Part shown: in pieces, positions 13,649-28,500 of the stretch
Layout of the letters: each line of letters begins with the position of its first letter
How positions within the stretch are numbered: the stretch's first letter is position 1
DNA from: Myxocyprinus asiaticus
Lineage: Eukaryota; Chordata; Actinopteri; Cypriniformes; Catostomidae
Direction of reading: 5' to 3'
DNA: 64,000 bases
Assembly: GCF_019703515.2 (NCBI RefSeq)
Contig: NC_059349.1
Coordinates: 25,850,744 to 25,914,743, forward strand
Made by a program: the position numbers and the translations under genes
The notes under the pieces: model-generated
Database searches by the model: none
Seen by the model: only the letters and a program-made list of their open reading frames with translations
What the model was told of the DNA's origin: nothing

Positions 13649-14988
13649 AAACCTCTTAAAGTGTAGATCTTTGCAGATATTTTGCAGATTAATTGCTCAT
13701 ATTTTCACTCTATGACAATTTGTTGCATCTTTATATCTGCAGTGTTTTAATTCCTTCCCAAGATTATTCTTGAGAAAAAGTGAAAAGCCCTTTGCTTTGA
13801 CAGGCGCTGTTTCTGCTATCCTTTAAACAATGTCAGCCTCAAAGACTCAAAGTAATATTTTTCATGACTTATTTTCTGCATTTTTATAGGCGTGAGCATT
13901 ATTCAGCAAGCTGCACTTCAGCTCACAGTAATGATTTGCGGTATGAATAAATTATGCAAATGACTATGTACTGCTTATAGCTTTAAACTTTGCCGATTTT
14001 ATTTATGCTGCTGTTATTGTATTTGTTGTAACTTGCAGTTATTATTCAGTCATTGTGTGATTATTCAGAGCTCATCTTATACTTAATATGTTGTTTTTGG
14101 TTGTCACCATTATTGTAATTTATATGTCAAATAATGAGGTCCATACAAGGTACTGCTTCAATGTGCACAAATGGATATGCACTTCAATGTGTAAGAAATT
14201 TCAAAATAATAGACATTAAATTCAAAACATAAGCCATTGTGTTGGCTTTACCTTACAGAATTTATTGAATATTTACACTGTAATGAGGTCTGCGCAAGCA
14301 TGTTGGAACCCAGGGCGATGCAAATTACCCAGCGGTCCACCAGGAAAACGCCCGGTGCTCCAAATGGCCAGTCCGTCCCTGGTCTGGGGGCAGTTTACTG
14401 ATGATTAAATCACATTGTTTGTAATAGAAGCAAGTGATTTGCAAGTATTTGCTTTTAGTAGCAAAACTAAAACAACAGTTAACAAGTAAACGTCATCAAA
14501 TCTGTGCAGAAGAAACGGTAAAACAGGATATCAAGAGAGGAGGGGCACAGGGGGGTGAAGGTATATTTGATTGGACAGATCGCTGTTGAGGAAAGATTCT
14601 CACTTCAACAGGCATCACAATTAGTCTTTTGTTTTGAATAGGAATTTCCCAGATCAGTCAAATCAAATCAATCAAATCAAATCAAATCACTTTATTGTCA
14701 CACAGCCATATACACAAGTGCAATGGTGTGTGAAATTCTTGGGTGCAGTTCCAATCAACATAGCAGTCGTGACAGTGATGAGACATATACCAATTTACAA
14801 TAACATCAAATTAACACAACACAATTTAAACATCTGTTATACACATAATTACACTCAACAATATACAAATAATAACATACACTGTACAGTATACAATACG
14901 CTGTTTTTGTTTTTTTTGTTTTTTTACTATATAGATACACATTATTCAATAAAAATTACAAATTAAAATATATATAAAAAAAAAAAAA

Positions 14989-15058
<70 letters not shown>

Positions 15059-18000
15059 TATATTGCCAAAAGTATTCGCTCATCTGCCTTTAGACGCATA
15101 TGAACTTAAGTGACATCCCATTCTTAATCCATAGGGTTTAATATGACGTCGGCCCACCCTTTGCAGCTATAACAGCTTCAACTCTTCTGGGAAGGCTTTC
15201 CACAAGGTTTAGGAGTGTGTTTATGGGAATTTTTGACCATTCTTCCAGAAGCGCATTTGTGAGGTCAGACACTGATGTTGGACGAGAAGGCCTGGCTCGC
15301 AGTCTTCACTCTAATTCATCCCAAAGGTGCTCGGGTTGAGGTCAGGACTCTGTGCAGGCCAGTCAAGTTCTTCCACACCAAACTCGCTCATCCATGTCTT
15401 TATGGACCTTGCTTTGTGCACTGGTGCGCAGTTATGTTGGAACAGGAAGGGGCCATCCCCAAACTATTCCCACAAATTTGGGAGCATGGAATTGTCCAAA
15501 ATCTCTTGGTATGCTGAAGCATTCAGAGTTCCTTTCACTGGAACTAAGGGGCCAAGCCCAGCTCCTGAAAAACAACCCCACACCATAATCCCCCCTCCAC
15601 CAAATTTCACATTTGGCACAATGCCTTCAGACAAGTACCGTTCTCCTGGCAACCACCAAACCCAGACTCGTCCATCAGATCGCCAGATGGAGAAGCGTGA
15701 TTCGTCACTCCAGAGAACGCGTCTCCACTGCTCTAGAGTCCAGTGGCGGCGTGCTTTACACCACTGCATCCAACGCTTTGCATTGCACTTGGTGATGTAT
15801 GGCTTGGATGCAGCTGCTCGGCCATGGAAACCCATTCCATGAAGCTCTCTACGCACTGTTCTTGAGCTAATCTGAAGGCCACATGAACTTTGGAGGTCTG
15901 TAGTGATTGACTCTGCAGAAAGTTGGCGACCTCTGCGCACTATGCACCTCAGCATCCGCTGACCCTGCTCTGTCATTTTGTTGCTGTCATTCCCAATCGC
16001 TTCCACCTTGTTATAATACCACTGACAGTTGACTGTGGAATATTTAGTAGCGAGGAAATTTCACAACTGGACTTGTTGCACAGGTGGCATCCTATCACAG
16101 TACCACGCTGGAATTCACTGAGCTCCTGAGAGCGGCCCATTCTTTCACAAATGTTTGTAGAAGCAGTCTGCATGCCTAGGTGCTTCATTTTATACAACTG
16201 TGGCCATGGAAGTGATTGGAACACCTGAATTCAATTATTTGGATGGGTGAGCGAATACTTTTGGCAATATAGTGTATATATATATATATATAGAATGTAC
16301 AGTATTGTACTGTATTGACATTCAGGCTGTCGGTTGATAGTCAGTTGTTAAGAGAGACATAATATAATAATAATAATATAATTTATGACAGTCCGGTGTG
16401 AGATATAAGAGTAAGGGTAATAAAGTGCAGTGCTGATGTATATTGATCATGAGAGATCAAGAGTTCAGAAGTCTGATTGCTTGGGGGAAGAAGCTATCAT
16501 GGAGTCGGCTGGTGCGGGTTCTGATGCTGCGATACCGCCTACCTGATGGTAGCAGTGAGAACAGCCCATGGCTCGGGTGGCTGGAGTCTCTGATGATCCT
16601 CCGAGCTTTTTTCACACACCGCCTTGTGTATATTTCCTGGAGGGAGGGAAGCTCACCTCCGATGATGTGTTTGGCAGTTCGCACCACCCTTTGCAGTGCT
16701 TTGTGGTTGTGGGCGGTGCTATTGCCGTACCAGGCGGAGATACAGCCAGTCAGGATGCTCTCCACAGTGCAGGTGTAGAACCGTGTGAGGATGTGGTGGT
16801 TCATTCCAAACTTCCTCAGCCGTCTCAGGAAGAAGAGGCGCTGATGAGCCTTCTTCACAACGACTTCAGTGTGGACGGACCATGTGAGTTCCTCAGTGAT
16901 GTGGACACCCAGGAACTTGAAGCTGCTGACTCTCTCCACTGATGCTCCATTGATGGTGATGGGGCTGTGTTCTCTGTCTTTTCTTCTGAAGTCCACCACA
17001 AGCTCCTTTGTCTTACTGACGTTGAGGGAGAGGTTGTGCTCCTGATACCAGTGTGTCAGAGTGTGCACCTCCTCTCTGTAGGCTGTTTCATCTTTGTCAG
17101 TGATCAGACCTACCACCGTCGTGTCATCAGCAAACTTAATGATGGCATTGGAGCTATGTGTTGCCACACAGTCATGTGTGTACAAGGAATACAGTAGTGG
17201 GCTGAGAACACAGCCCTGTGGGGCTCCAGTGTTGAGGATCAGTGATGAGGAGATGTTGCTGCCTATTCTAACCACCTGGCATCTGCTTGACAGGAAGTCC
17301 AGGATCCAGCTGCACAGCGAGCTGTTTAAGCCCAGAGCCCGGAGTTTCTCATCTAGCGTGGAGGGCACTATGGTGTTGAATGCTGAGCTGTAGTCTACAA
17401 ACAGCATTCTCACATAAGTGTTCTTTTTTTCCAGGTGGGAGAGAGCAGTGTGTATTGTAGATGCAATGGCATCATCAGTGGAGCGGTTGTTGCGGTAAGC
17501 AAACTGCAGCGGGTCAAGATTGAGTGGCAAGACAGAGCAGATGTAATCTCTGATTAGTCTCTCAAAACATTTGCTGATGATGGGGGTCAGAGCAACAGGA
17601 CGCCAGTCATTTAAACAAGTTCTTTTTGATTGTTTTGGAACAGGCACAATGGTGGATGTTTTAAAGCATATGGGGACTACAGACAAAGAGAGGGAAAGGT
17701 TGAAAATGTCCGTAAAAACACCAGCCAGCTGGTTCGCGCATGCTCTGATGACGCGGCCCGGAATGCCGTCTGGGCCTGCGGCTTTGCGGATATTCACCCA
17801 TCGGAAGGATCGGGTTACATCCGCTACAGAGACGGAGAGTGAACTGACCTCTGTAGCTTCAGCCGCTCTGTCCGCTCGGTGCATGGAGAACCTCGCGGGT
17901 TCAATGGCTGAGTCTGGAATCTCCGCAGACATCCAAGTTTCTGTTAGGCAGATAATGCAGCAGTCCCTCGTCTCTCGTTGGAAAGAGATCCGCGCTTTCA

Positions 18001-19514
18001 GCTCGCAGAGCTTGTTATCCAGAGACTGAACATTTGCCAGTAGAATAGTGGGTAGCGGGGGTCGATTTGCGTGGCGTCTTACTCTGATGAGAACGCCGGC
18101 TCTGTTTCCCCTTTTCCTCCTGCGTTTCCGCGGCCGTGCTGCCCAGACAAAGGGCTCCGCTTGCGTGTTTGTAAACAGCGGGTCGGCATTGAGGAATGTG
18201 AAGTCCGGTTTTCGGTGTGAGATCGCTGAACCAATGTCCAAAAGTGTTTGTCTGTCGTAGACAATAAGGCAGACAACATCCAAGACAAAAAACATAAGAA
18301 CTGTAAACAAAACAAACAAAACATTGCTATGTTGTGTCGGAGCTCGCAACGCAGCAGCCATACTCGGCGCCATCTTGAGCAGTCAAACAGTCCGTGCCCC
18401 AGTAAAAGAAGTCTAGCGACGCCCCTGCACTTAACAGAATTTAAACAATAGAGCTTTCAAACATTAATGTCAATTAAAGTGAAATCTTGTCAAGTGAAGG
18501 ATTGTGTCATTTTAGCTCTTTGTTTCAATAAGATAACGATTAGAGACAGGTACTCTTCAAGCATATTAAGAGAATGAGATTTATTTATTTGTTTTTACTT
18601 TAAGTTTTAGCAACTGCAGACTTACCACAAGGCCTGTTCTCCCCGGGAGCCCTGGAGGGCCAGGCATACCTGGATCCCCTTTCTCTCCCTTCTGCCCTTT
18701 GTAGCCAGTATCACCTTTAGCACCCTGAGAGACACACTCAACATTATCATCAGCAGCAATGATGTTCATTCCATGTTTTCAAAAGGAAATTGCAGTTCTT
18801 AGGATATTATTGATAACATATCAGCTTTTATTCAAGTACCATGAATAAAACCAGAAAGTGGTTACTATTTTATAACAAAGAAACATGTGATTAAACAATT
18901 CTTAAGTGTAAAACATTCATTAAATTGAAAGTTCACCAAAAAAAATGAAAATTGTTGTTCCAAACAAGCATGACTTTGTTTCATGGAACACACACAAAAA
19001 AGATGTTAGGCAGAATGCCTCAGTCACATTCCCTTTAATAGTTTGGAAAATAGGTGCAATGAAAGTGAATGGTGACTGAGGGCTCTATTTTTGTGAGTGC
19101 GCAAAGTGCAACGTCTTTTCCAATTTTCGTGAGAATGCTAATTTTAAGCACAATATTCGTTCCAGTGCAAGTGAGCTTGGGTGGGAGTGTTTGCGCAATC
19201 TGTGGGTGTATGTGCGCAAACTGGGTGTATTTTATGTTAATGAAGTGGCGCAAAGTGCAATTTGCTATTTTCCTGAGAAACAGGTCATTGTGCTAAGACG
19301 TTTCAAAAGCACATCTGTTTGCAGCGCAAAGTCTAAAGTCAGTTCCTGCATTTACAGATTCCACCAGCAGGTGGTAGTAAAGTTAATGTCCAAACTCTAA
19401 AAATATAGTGGAACATCAAATTAAGTCCATGATGATCACTATTGTAGCCATTTTATGAAACAAATATTTATTAGATCCGTGTTACACTATATTTAGGTCA
19501 TGGTTTATTTTTAA

Positions 19515-19547
<33 letters not shown>

Positions 19548-22500
19548 GTTATGTTTATATTAACAGTTGTATTTATGATCTAATTTGTATTGGTATTTTT
19601 ACACATGTTGTCAGAGTGATTTTTAAGTCACTGTAAAAAGGGCGGGTGGAAGAATTTGGAGAGTTTAAAATGTTTGGATTTGGTATGATTTGTTTGACCA
19701 TTTCGTTATTTTGATTATATTTTCGTTTCGTCTCAAGTGTAATTTGAATTTAGAAATATTTTTGGTAAAATTTTTTGTTTCAATAAATTAATGAAATTTT
19801 CTAAATCAAAATCTACCGGTAGAAGTGAAGTGCATTTCAAAACAATCACTGTTAAAATACATTCTCTATCATTTAAAAAAGGCGTAAATCCTGACAAGAA
19901 GCACATTTTCCATGCGCATAAAAGGAGCATGTCACTGTCATAGAAATGCCTGACATTCAATAAGGACACAGTTAATGCACGAAAGAACATAAGTCCATAT
20001 TTCTATTCTTCTAATTCATTGCATACAGTCCATTTACACTACCAACTTCTCGTGAATGTGCTATTTTTGTATGTCGCTGGTTCATGACATGGAATGGACT
20101 TTATAATGGGATGCAGATGGTGCTGGAGAAGAACCTCAGAATTAAATTGCACTTGACTCAGCCCACCAGTGCTTCATGTGTGCAATTTTGCCAAACCCAC
20201 TTGTGGCTAGACTTAGTGCACAAAATTACCAAAACTTCCTGGCCATGCCCATTGACTTATGGCATAACACTGCGCTTAACGCTAGCACTCTTAAAATAGG
20301 CCCCATGAAAGTTATACCGGTTTTGAACAACATAAAGATGAGTAAATAATGACAATTTTCATTTTTGGGTGAATTATCCCTTTAAAGCTGCTTTAAGCCA
20401 TTTCTGTGCTACTATTTGCACCAAGCAGAATTGCAAAAATAATGACTGTTTCCAAACAGGTTTCCCAAACACTTGCCCTGTCTGCCATTGTGATCCCACC
20501 GCAAACTCTCACCACTATCAGAGAGCTGACTAACTTTTCTGATTGGCTAACATGCATGTAATGCAGTCAGATTCTTTTTTGCAGTTTACACAGTCTAGTG
20601 CTGTCAATGAGAGCAGTGTTATTTCTCAGGACAACTTTTTCAGTGATAACTGGGACATTTTATGCATGGTATTAAAACAATAATTAAAATAGCCTACAGC
20701 AGCTTTAAGTGTGCGTATATGGGTTCTGTTTAAACAGTTTAGTATATATTTCATATGTGAAATACTGAGAAGGTATACTTACCACATAACCATCAGGAAA
20801 CATAGGCACTGTGGAGGCAGAGGACTTAAGTCACAGATCAAGCCAACAGATTGACAATGACACTGTCACAAACTATTCTTTTAGTCCAAAAGTGTTTGAG
20901 ATGGTCTAACATAAAACATGCACATAACATACTTATTTTTCCACAATAAGGCATTCTTAAATATACCTGAAGTTCCTGGCAACCCAGGATTTCCTACATC
21001 ACCCTTCTCCCCTTTGAATCCAAATGACTGTCTTCCATCTACTGTTAAATGGAAAAATGTATAAACTTAGCATGAAGCATTCACGTTTCCACTGATCATG
21101 ATATAAATATCGGATCTACGCCCCTGCCTAAACCACTCTTTATTTACTAATTCTGTACATCTTTTTAAACTTTCAAACAAACATTTAACTGAAGAAAGTA
21201 CCCAAAGTTTGTTATGTAAATTATGAATGATATACCTTGTTGTGAATTGTTGTTGTTGACCTGCAAGACAAAAGTTTTTGTGTAAAATCAGATGAGGTTT
21301 TGGACAGAACAGACTTATTTTATGATGGAAATGCTGTCTAAAATGAAATCTTTAAATGAATATGAAATCAAAATAGAATCCATGGTTGCAAAATGTCAGC
21401 ATACAGGGAATTGTTTTGTTAGTGTGACATTTTATGATGTATGCAGCATACCGTGAAACCATGAATTCACTGCTGAGCCTAACAGATGTTAGAGCTCATG
21501 CAACATGCTTTGGGGAGCTAAGGTGAACCCCTCAGATGAGATTTGATACTGGGTTAAAGGACCAGAGGGAAATTTTTTGAACTTTTCTGAATTTGTGTGT
21601 GACAGCATAAAGCAGGCTTAATTCAATTCTCAAACATATGAAAATACATCTTATCTTTATATCCCACTTTAAATAAAACTTAATTCAGATCGGTTTTGGA
21701 AACTAAGCCCATTTTAAAAACCATGAACCCAAGGAATAAACCAGAAGCACCTTAAAACGAAAATGAGTCGGGACTAGTGTATTAGGGGAGGAGCCGAGCC
21801 GGAATGACATGCGCCACACCTGAGCCAAACCACCAACCAGAAAACTTTGCTCAATAACTTACTGGTGTTTTGCAGTGTGGTCGGGGAGGGACTGGGTAAA
21901 CTGTCTTCAAGATTCAGAGCAGAATAATTTTTTGTGAAAATGTAATCATACTAATTGTTACTAAATGTAATTCAATATGCTGCAAGTCTTGCTAACAGGA
22001 TCATACTTACTCCACTGAGGCCAATCACTCGGCCTGGTGGCCCTGGAGGTCCAGGTGGACCAGGTGGACCCTAAAACAAAGGTTGTCGATACAAATAATT
22101 AGATTTAAAGCAGAGCTTTTAAAATGCATTAATGCATGCGATTCATTTAAAATGTTTAACATGTACATTTTTATTTGACGCGATTAATTCTTTTACCAAT
22201 TTGACATTAGATTCTAATATTTTATTAAGCTTCCTGTGAGTTCTGAACACTTTTTGTAGTAGGGCAGAACCTTTGCGATGTGTCTGGGGACACTGTTACA
22301 CTGATGCTCATAGTGATGGCAGAAACAAAGCCAGTAGCGGTTCTAACGTGTAAGGGGCCCTTGTTATGTTGCAGCCTTATGCTAAAATGCTTTGAATAAT
22401 TTTTTTCACATCAATCTACACTCCATACCCCATAATGACAAAGCAAAAACCAGATTTTTAAATTTTTATTTCTCCCCAATTTGAAATGCCCAATTCCCAA

Positions 22501-25500
22501 TGCGCTCTAAGTCATCATGGTGGCGTAGTGACTTGCCTCAAACTGGGTGGCGAAGGACGAATCTCAGTTGCTTCCGCATCTGAGACTGTCAATCCGCGCA
22601 TCTTATCACGTAGCTTATTGAGCACGCTACTCTCTGCGACATCCACGCACAACTCACCAAGCACCCCACTGAGAGCGAGAACCACACATAATAGCGACCA
22701 CGAGGAGGTTACCCCATGTGACTCTACCCTCCCTAGCAACCGAACCCATTTGGTTGCTTAGGAGACCTGGCTGGAGTCACTCAGCACACACGCCCTGGAT
22801 AAGAACTTGCGACTCCAGGGGTGGTAGTCAGCATCAATACTCGCCGAGCTACCCAGGCCCCCAAAAAACAGATTTTTGATAACTTTGCACATTTATTAAA
22901 AAGAAAAAACTTAAATATCACATTGACATAAGTATTCAGACCCTTAACTCAGTACTTAGTTGAAGCACCTTTGGCAGCGATTACAGCCTCAAGTCTTTTT
23001 GGGTATGATGCAACAAGCTTTGCGCACCTGGATTTGGAGATTTTCTGCCATTCTTCTCTGCAGATCCTCTCAAGCTCTGTCAGATTGGATGAGGACCGTC
23101 AGTGGACAGCCATTTTCAGGTCTCTCCAGAGATGTTCAATTGGGTTCAAGTCCGGGCTCTGGCTGGGCCACTCAAGGACATTCACAGAGTTATCCCTAAG
23201 CCACTCTTGCGTTGTCATGGCTGTATGCTTAGGGTCACTGTCCTGTTGGAAGGTGAACCTTTGGCCCAGTCTGAGCGATCTGGACCAAGTTTTCATAAAA
23301 AAAATCTCTGTATTTTGCTGCGTTCAGCTTTCCTTCAACCCTGACCAGTCCCCCAGTCCCTGCCGCTGAAAAACACCCCCACAGCATGATGTTACCACCA
23401 ACATACTTCACTGCTGGGATAGTAATGTGCAGGTGATGAGCGGTGCCTGGTTTCTTCCAGACATGACACTTGGAATTGAGGCCAAACAACTCAAGATTCT
23501 CTGGTCTGATGAAATGAAGATTGTTTATCACAGTCTGAAAGTTCTTTAGGTGTTTTTTTGCTAATTTTAAGCAGGCTTTCATGTGTCTTGCACTGAGGAG
23601 AGGCTTCCGTCTGGCCACTCTGCCATAAAGCCCAGATCGGCGGAGTGTTGCAGGACCTGCCTTATAACAGGCCTACAAGCACTCAGTCCAGCCTCTCTCA
23701 GGCTATTGTGGACAGTCTGGGCACTGATGGAGGGACTGTGCATTTCTGGTGTAACTCAGGCAGTTGTTGTTGCCATCCTGTACCTGTCCCGCAGGTGTGA
23801 TTCAGATGTACTGATCCTGTGCAGGTGTTGTTACACATGGTCTGCCACTGCGAGGACGATCAACTGTCCTTCCTGTCTCCCTGTAGCGCTGTCTTAGGCG
23901 TCTCTCAGTATGGACATTGCAATTTATTGCCCTGGCCACATCAGTAGTCCTCATGCCTCCATGCAGCATGACTAAGGCACTTTCATGCAGATGAGCAGGG
24001 ACCCTGGACATCTTTCTTTGTGTTTTTCCAGAGTCAGTAGAAAGATCTTAGTGTCCTAAGTTTTTATAACTGTGACCTTAATTGCCTACCATCTGTAAGC
24101 TGTTAGTGTCTTAACGACCATTCCACAGGTGCATGTTCATTAATTGTTTATGGTTCATTGAACAAGCATGGAAAACATTGTTTAAACCCTTTACAATAAA
24201 GATCTGTAAAGTTATTTGGATTTTTACAAAATTATCTTTAAAATACAGTGTCCTGAAAAAGGGACGTTTCTTTTTTTGCTGAGTTTATATACCAAGAATG
24301 TTGTTCCTTGTGCTTAAATGGTGCTTGTTTAACAAAACCAACTTCATGAAGCAGTGTTTCAAAAGCACCCATTACTAGACGCATACTCCACAAACACACA
24401 GTGATTCCGTATCAGTGATCAAGCGATGGAGAATGGACCACTTAACACTATTTTTTAAACAAAACAAACCCAGATAGGACTTGTGACAGAAATAAAATTC
24501 TTTGCAGCCTCTGTATGGTGCAATTTAATAACCACAGAAACATGTCAAGTCTTAACTAACACCAAAACGGCAATTCGAATTATGTATCATTATGTGGGCA
24601 GTGTCAGTGCTAAAAGAACAAGACATCTGCAGTGCTTTTCATGTGTAGTTCAAAGATGTGATTGATGATGGCGTTGATGCCCAGATTCAAATCATGAATG
24701 CAGCTTTACAATTGCTTTAGCAAAGTGGATAGCCACAGTCTCCTGGATGATTTATATACTGGAGGGTTTAAGAGATTGAATGCGCACTGCAACGAATACG
24801 CAACCTATGGGGACTAGTTCTTTAAATTAGTCAACCTCACACTTAGACTTTGGGAAACGTTTAATTTGACTAGAATTGGTACTATTTTAGCAAATTTTTA
24901 TCTTTATACTGTGGAAGGCTTTGTTTGGAAAATATTAAAGCATTGTTACATATTGTTTTGTTTTCTTTCCTAAGAAGGAAATAAATGCATTTTGACATGA
25001 AGTATATATAGTCAAATTACAGCATTTTCAAAATCTGCAGTCATGATTAACTATAAAACTTTTAATCAACTGACAGCACTGACAGCACATAATAGAAGCA
25101 TCATGCCACACACAACACAATGTACTTACAGGTGTACCACTTGCATCTCCCTTGTCCCCTTTCCTTCCAACCATTCCAAGCCGACCCTAAAAGAGGAAAA
25201 TTCCAGGGAGTAATAAGAAAATGGAAATAAGCATGTATGAATGGCAAAACTAGAAAAAATATTAAATAAATCTATAAATAAATACAACTAACCGGTCGAC
25301 CAGGAATTCCATATCCTCCTTTTTGTCCTGGTGGTCCAATTGGTCCCTGTATTTCAAAGTATAAAAAAATTATTATTTAAAGCATTGTTTCAAAAGTGGG
25401 TCACAGGTTTATTCGGACTGGGTCACGGACAGTAGGGAAACACGCCATGATTCCCCCACTGAAAAATGTTCGCCAGCCGCCCAAGTGAAATTTAGGGTGC

Positions 25501-28500
25501 TTTATATGTGCTATAGGCTTCTCATCTGCAACATGATATTAAGCTTGGTTTTCACGTGAGTGTAATGGAACCACTCATGCCAATGATCTGCTCTGCTCTC
25601 TGGTGCGCATCAACCGGGCTTCCCTCTATATAGCGGTGTGCAGATTTTCATGATTTTACAGTAGCAAAAGTAACTATAGTTTTATAGTTTTGTATTAAAT
25701 AATCTATAAAGTGGAATGGACTAAACCTCATTTTGATAATAACAGTGGCAGTTAAAGTTTCTAAATGTGTTCGGCTACTATTTTTTCATAAATACAAAAA
25801 TGCATTATTGGTGTTATTATTATTATCTAAAAGACTAGCTTCACTGACCTATCAATTGTAATGAGGAGCCATCCATGGTCTTACCTGTGCTTATTTGTCA
25901 TTGCACTGTAAATATAAGGGCAAGTACATAAGGGCTTTAAAGTATGGACCTCCAAGACTTGTGAACAAATTATGTTCCTCCTGTGAAATGTATGTTCTGT
26001 TTGAATGATGTTTGAAATTTGGAAATAACCTGGATAATAAATATAATGGGCTCATATAAATAAATAGGCTCTTTAACGTTTAAAAGGGGGGAGTCAATAC
26101 TTATTTTTGTTGTTGACATCAATGTTACTTGATACATGCCTTTATACTTGAAAACCATGAACAAAACTATGCAAGATAAGAAAATCTGACCCAGGATACA
26201 GTGCATTCAGAAAGTATTCAGACCCCTTCATTTATTTCACATTTTGTTATGTTGTAGCCTTATGTTAAAAAGCTTTAAAAAAAAAATTAAAAAAAAATTC
26301 TCACATCAATCTACACTCCATACCCCATAATGAAAGCAAAAACCAGATTTTTTGACAACTTTTCAAATTTATTAAAAAGTAAAAACTTAAATATCACATT
26401 GACACAAGTATTCAGACCCTTAACTCAGTAATTAGTTGAAGCAGCTTTGGCAGCGATTACAGCCTCAAGTCTTTCTGAGCATGATGCGACAAGCTTTGCA
26501 CACCTGGATTTGGGGATTTTCTGCCATTTTTTTCTGCAGATCCTCTCAAGCTCTGTCAGGTTGGAAGGGGACCTTCAGTGGACAGCCATTTTCATGTCTC
26601 TCCAGAGATGTTCGGGCTCTGGCTGGGCCACTCAAGGACATTCACAGAGTTGACCCTAAGCCACTGTTGCATTGTCTTGGCTGTGTGCTTGGAGTCATTG
26701 TCCTGTTGGAAGGTGAACCTTCGGCCCAGTCTGAGGTCCTGAGCACTCTAGACCATGTTTTCATTAAGAATATCTCTGTATTTTGCTGCGTTCAGCTTTC
26801 CTTCAACCCGGACCAGTTCCCCAGTCCCTGCCGCTGAAAACACCCATATAGTATGATGCTACCACTACCGTGCTTCACCGTTGGGATGGTATTGCACAGA
26901 TAATCGAGTGGTGCCTAGTTTCCTCCAGACATGACCCTTGGAATTGAGGCCAAATAGGTCAATCTTCATTTAATCAGACCAGAGAATCTTGTTTCTCACA
27001 GTCTGAGAGTCCTTTAGGTGCTTTTTTGCAAATTCCACGCAGGCTTTCATGTGTCTTGCACTGAAGAGAGGCTTTTGTCTGGCCACTCTGCCATAAAGCC
27101 CAGATCGGTGGAGTGTTGCAGTGATGGTTGTTCTACTGCAAATTTTTCTCATCTCCACACATGATCTCTGGAGCTTGACCAGAGTGACTAACGGATTCTT
27201 GGTCACCTCTCTTACCAAGGCTCTTCTCCCCCGATTGCTAAGTTTGGCCAGGCGGCCAGCTCTAGGAAGATTCCTGGTTGTTCCAAACTTCTTCCATTTA
27301 AGAATTATGGAGACCACTGTGCTCTTGGGAACATTCAATGCAGCCGAAATTTTTTGTAGCCTTTTGAATTGTCCACAAGTGGACTCCAATCAAAGTGTAG
27401 AAACATCTCAAAGATGATCCAGAGAAATGGGATGCACCTGAGCTAAATTTCAAGTGTCATAGCAAAAGGTCTGAATACTTGTGTCAATGTGATATTTCAG
27501 TTTTTTCTTTCTAATAAATTTGCAAAGTTATCAAAAATCTGGTTTTTGCTTTGTCATAATGGGGTATGGTGTAGACTGATGTGAAAAAAATGATAATTTA
27601 AAACATTTTAGCATAAGGCTGCAACATAACAAAATGTGAAAAAAATGATAGGGTCTGAATACTTTCTGAATGCACTGTACATTGGGTTATGTTTTTTACT
27701 ATGGTGGGTCTCCACTTGATGTCCAATGTAAAAATCTAGGTCCCGAAGCAAAGCAGTTGAGAACCACTGATATAAAGCATATTAATGGATCAATAGATCA
27801 ATATAGATAGATATGCTTTTGATATTAAAGTTACATATATGTATAATTTTTTGTTTGAGGGTACGCATCTCACCACAATCCCAGCTTGTCCAGGGAGGCC
27901 ACGGTCTCCCTACAAAACAGATCAATGTCAGACCACTGATAAAAAAAATAAATAAAAAAAAAGACAAGTATAAGCTCAGAAGTAAAAATTATGTTTCAAC
28001 CTTGCTTCCCTTTGATCCTCTGGGTCCTTTCAGGCTTCTCAATAAGGAGCCATCAACAGCAATGGATACGCCTGACTCCCCCTTCTCTCCCTTTCAGACG
28101 ATACACAGCAAATTATATTCAAACAAGACCTTACTTTCAGGCAATGCTGATCAAGTAATCTCAATTTAGTATGTCACATATGGATAATGGGCAAAATGTT
28201 TGATTCCATTAAGCAACCATATGGTGTGACAGTTAAACTGCAGTGGTAGATACAGCTGCTCAGATTTATGAATACTTTCATAAAATGAAATTAGGCCACA
28301 TTAGTAACACTGCAATGTCATTTAAAACTAGATGGAACAGAGGAAGAGTTTGGGCTTCGCAATAGTAGAGTAGGTGTGAATGATGAAATAGTAGAAAGAT
28401 TTCTGATCAGTTTTTTAAATTCATACCTTCAGTGCTGGAGGTCCCTGACTACCAGGAAACCCGATGTCACCTTTTGGTCCTCTTGGGCCCTGATCATTAA

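Larger units (their letters stand above)
14656..18410 (-). mobile_element. L2/CR1-type non-LTR retrotransposon, internally deleted and interrupted
   Basis: The minus-strand LINE ends at its 3' side with AATAAAG and a (GATTT)n tail at 14656-14689, typical of L2-clade elements. Its 638-codon ORF is at 16457-18373. The 3' UTR is split by a Tc1/mariner copy at 15056-16274. The 5' end is placed approximately at 18410. It lies in the same orientation as col15a1, in the intron after exon 33. Confidence 0.82.

Noticed and set aside
15327..15842. 171-residue plus-strand frame
   Set aside because: It is the antisense of a Tc1/mariner transposase region and carries no domain of its own.
16568..18260. 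Several plus-strand frames of 70-152 residues
   Set aside because: They are antisense shadows of the LINE reverse-transcriptase ORF.
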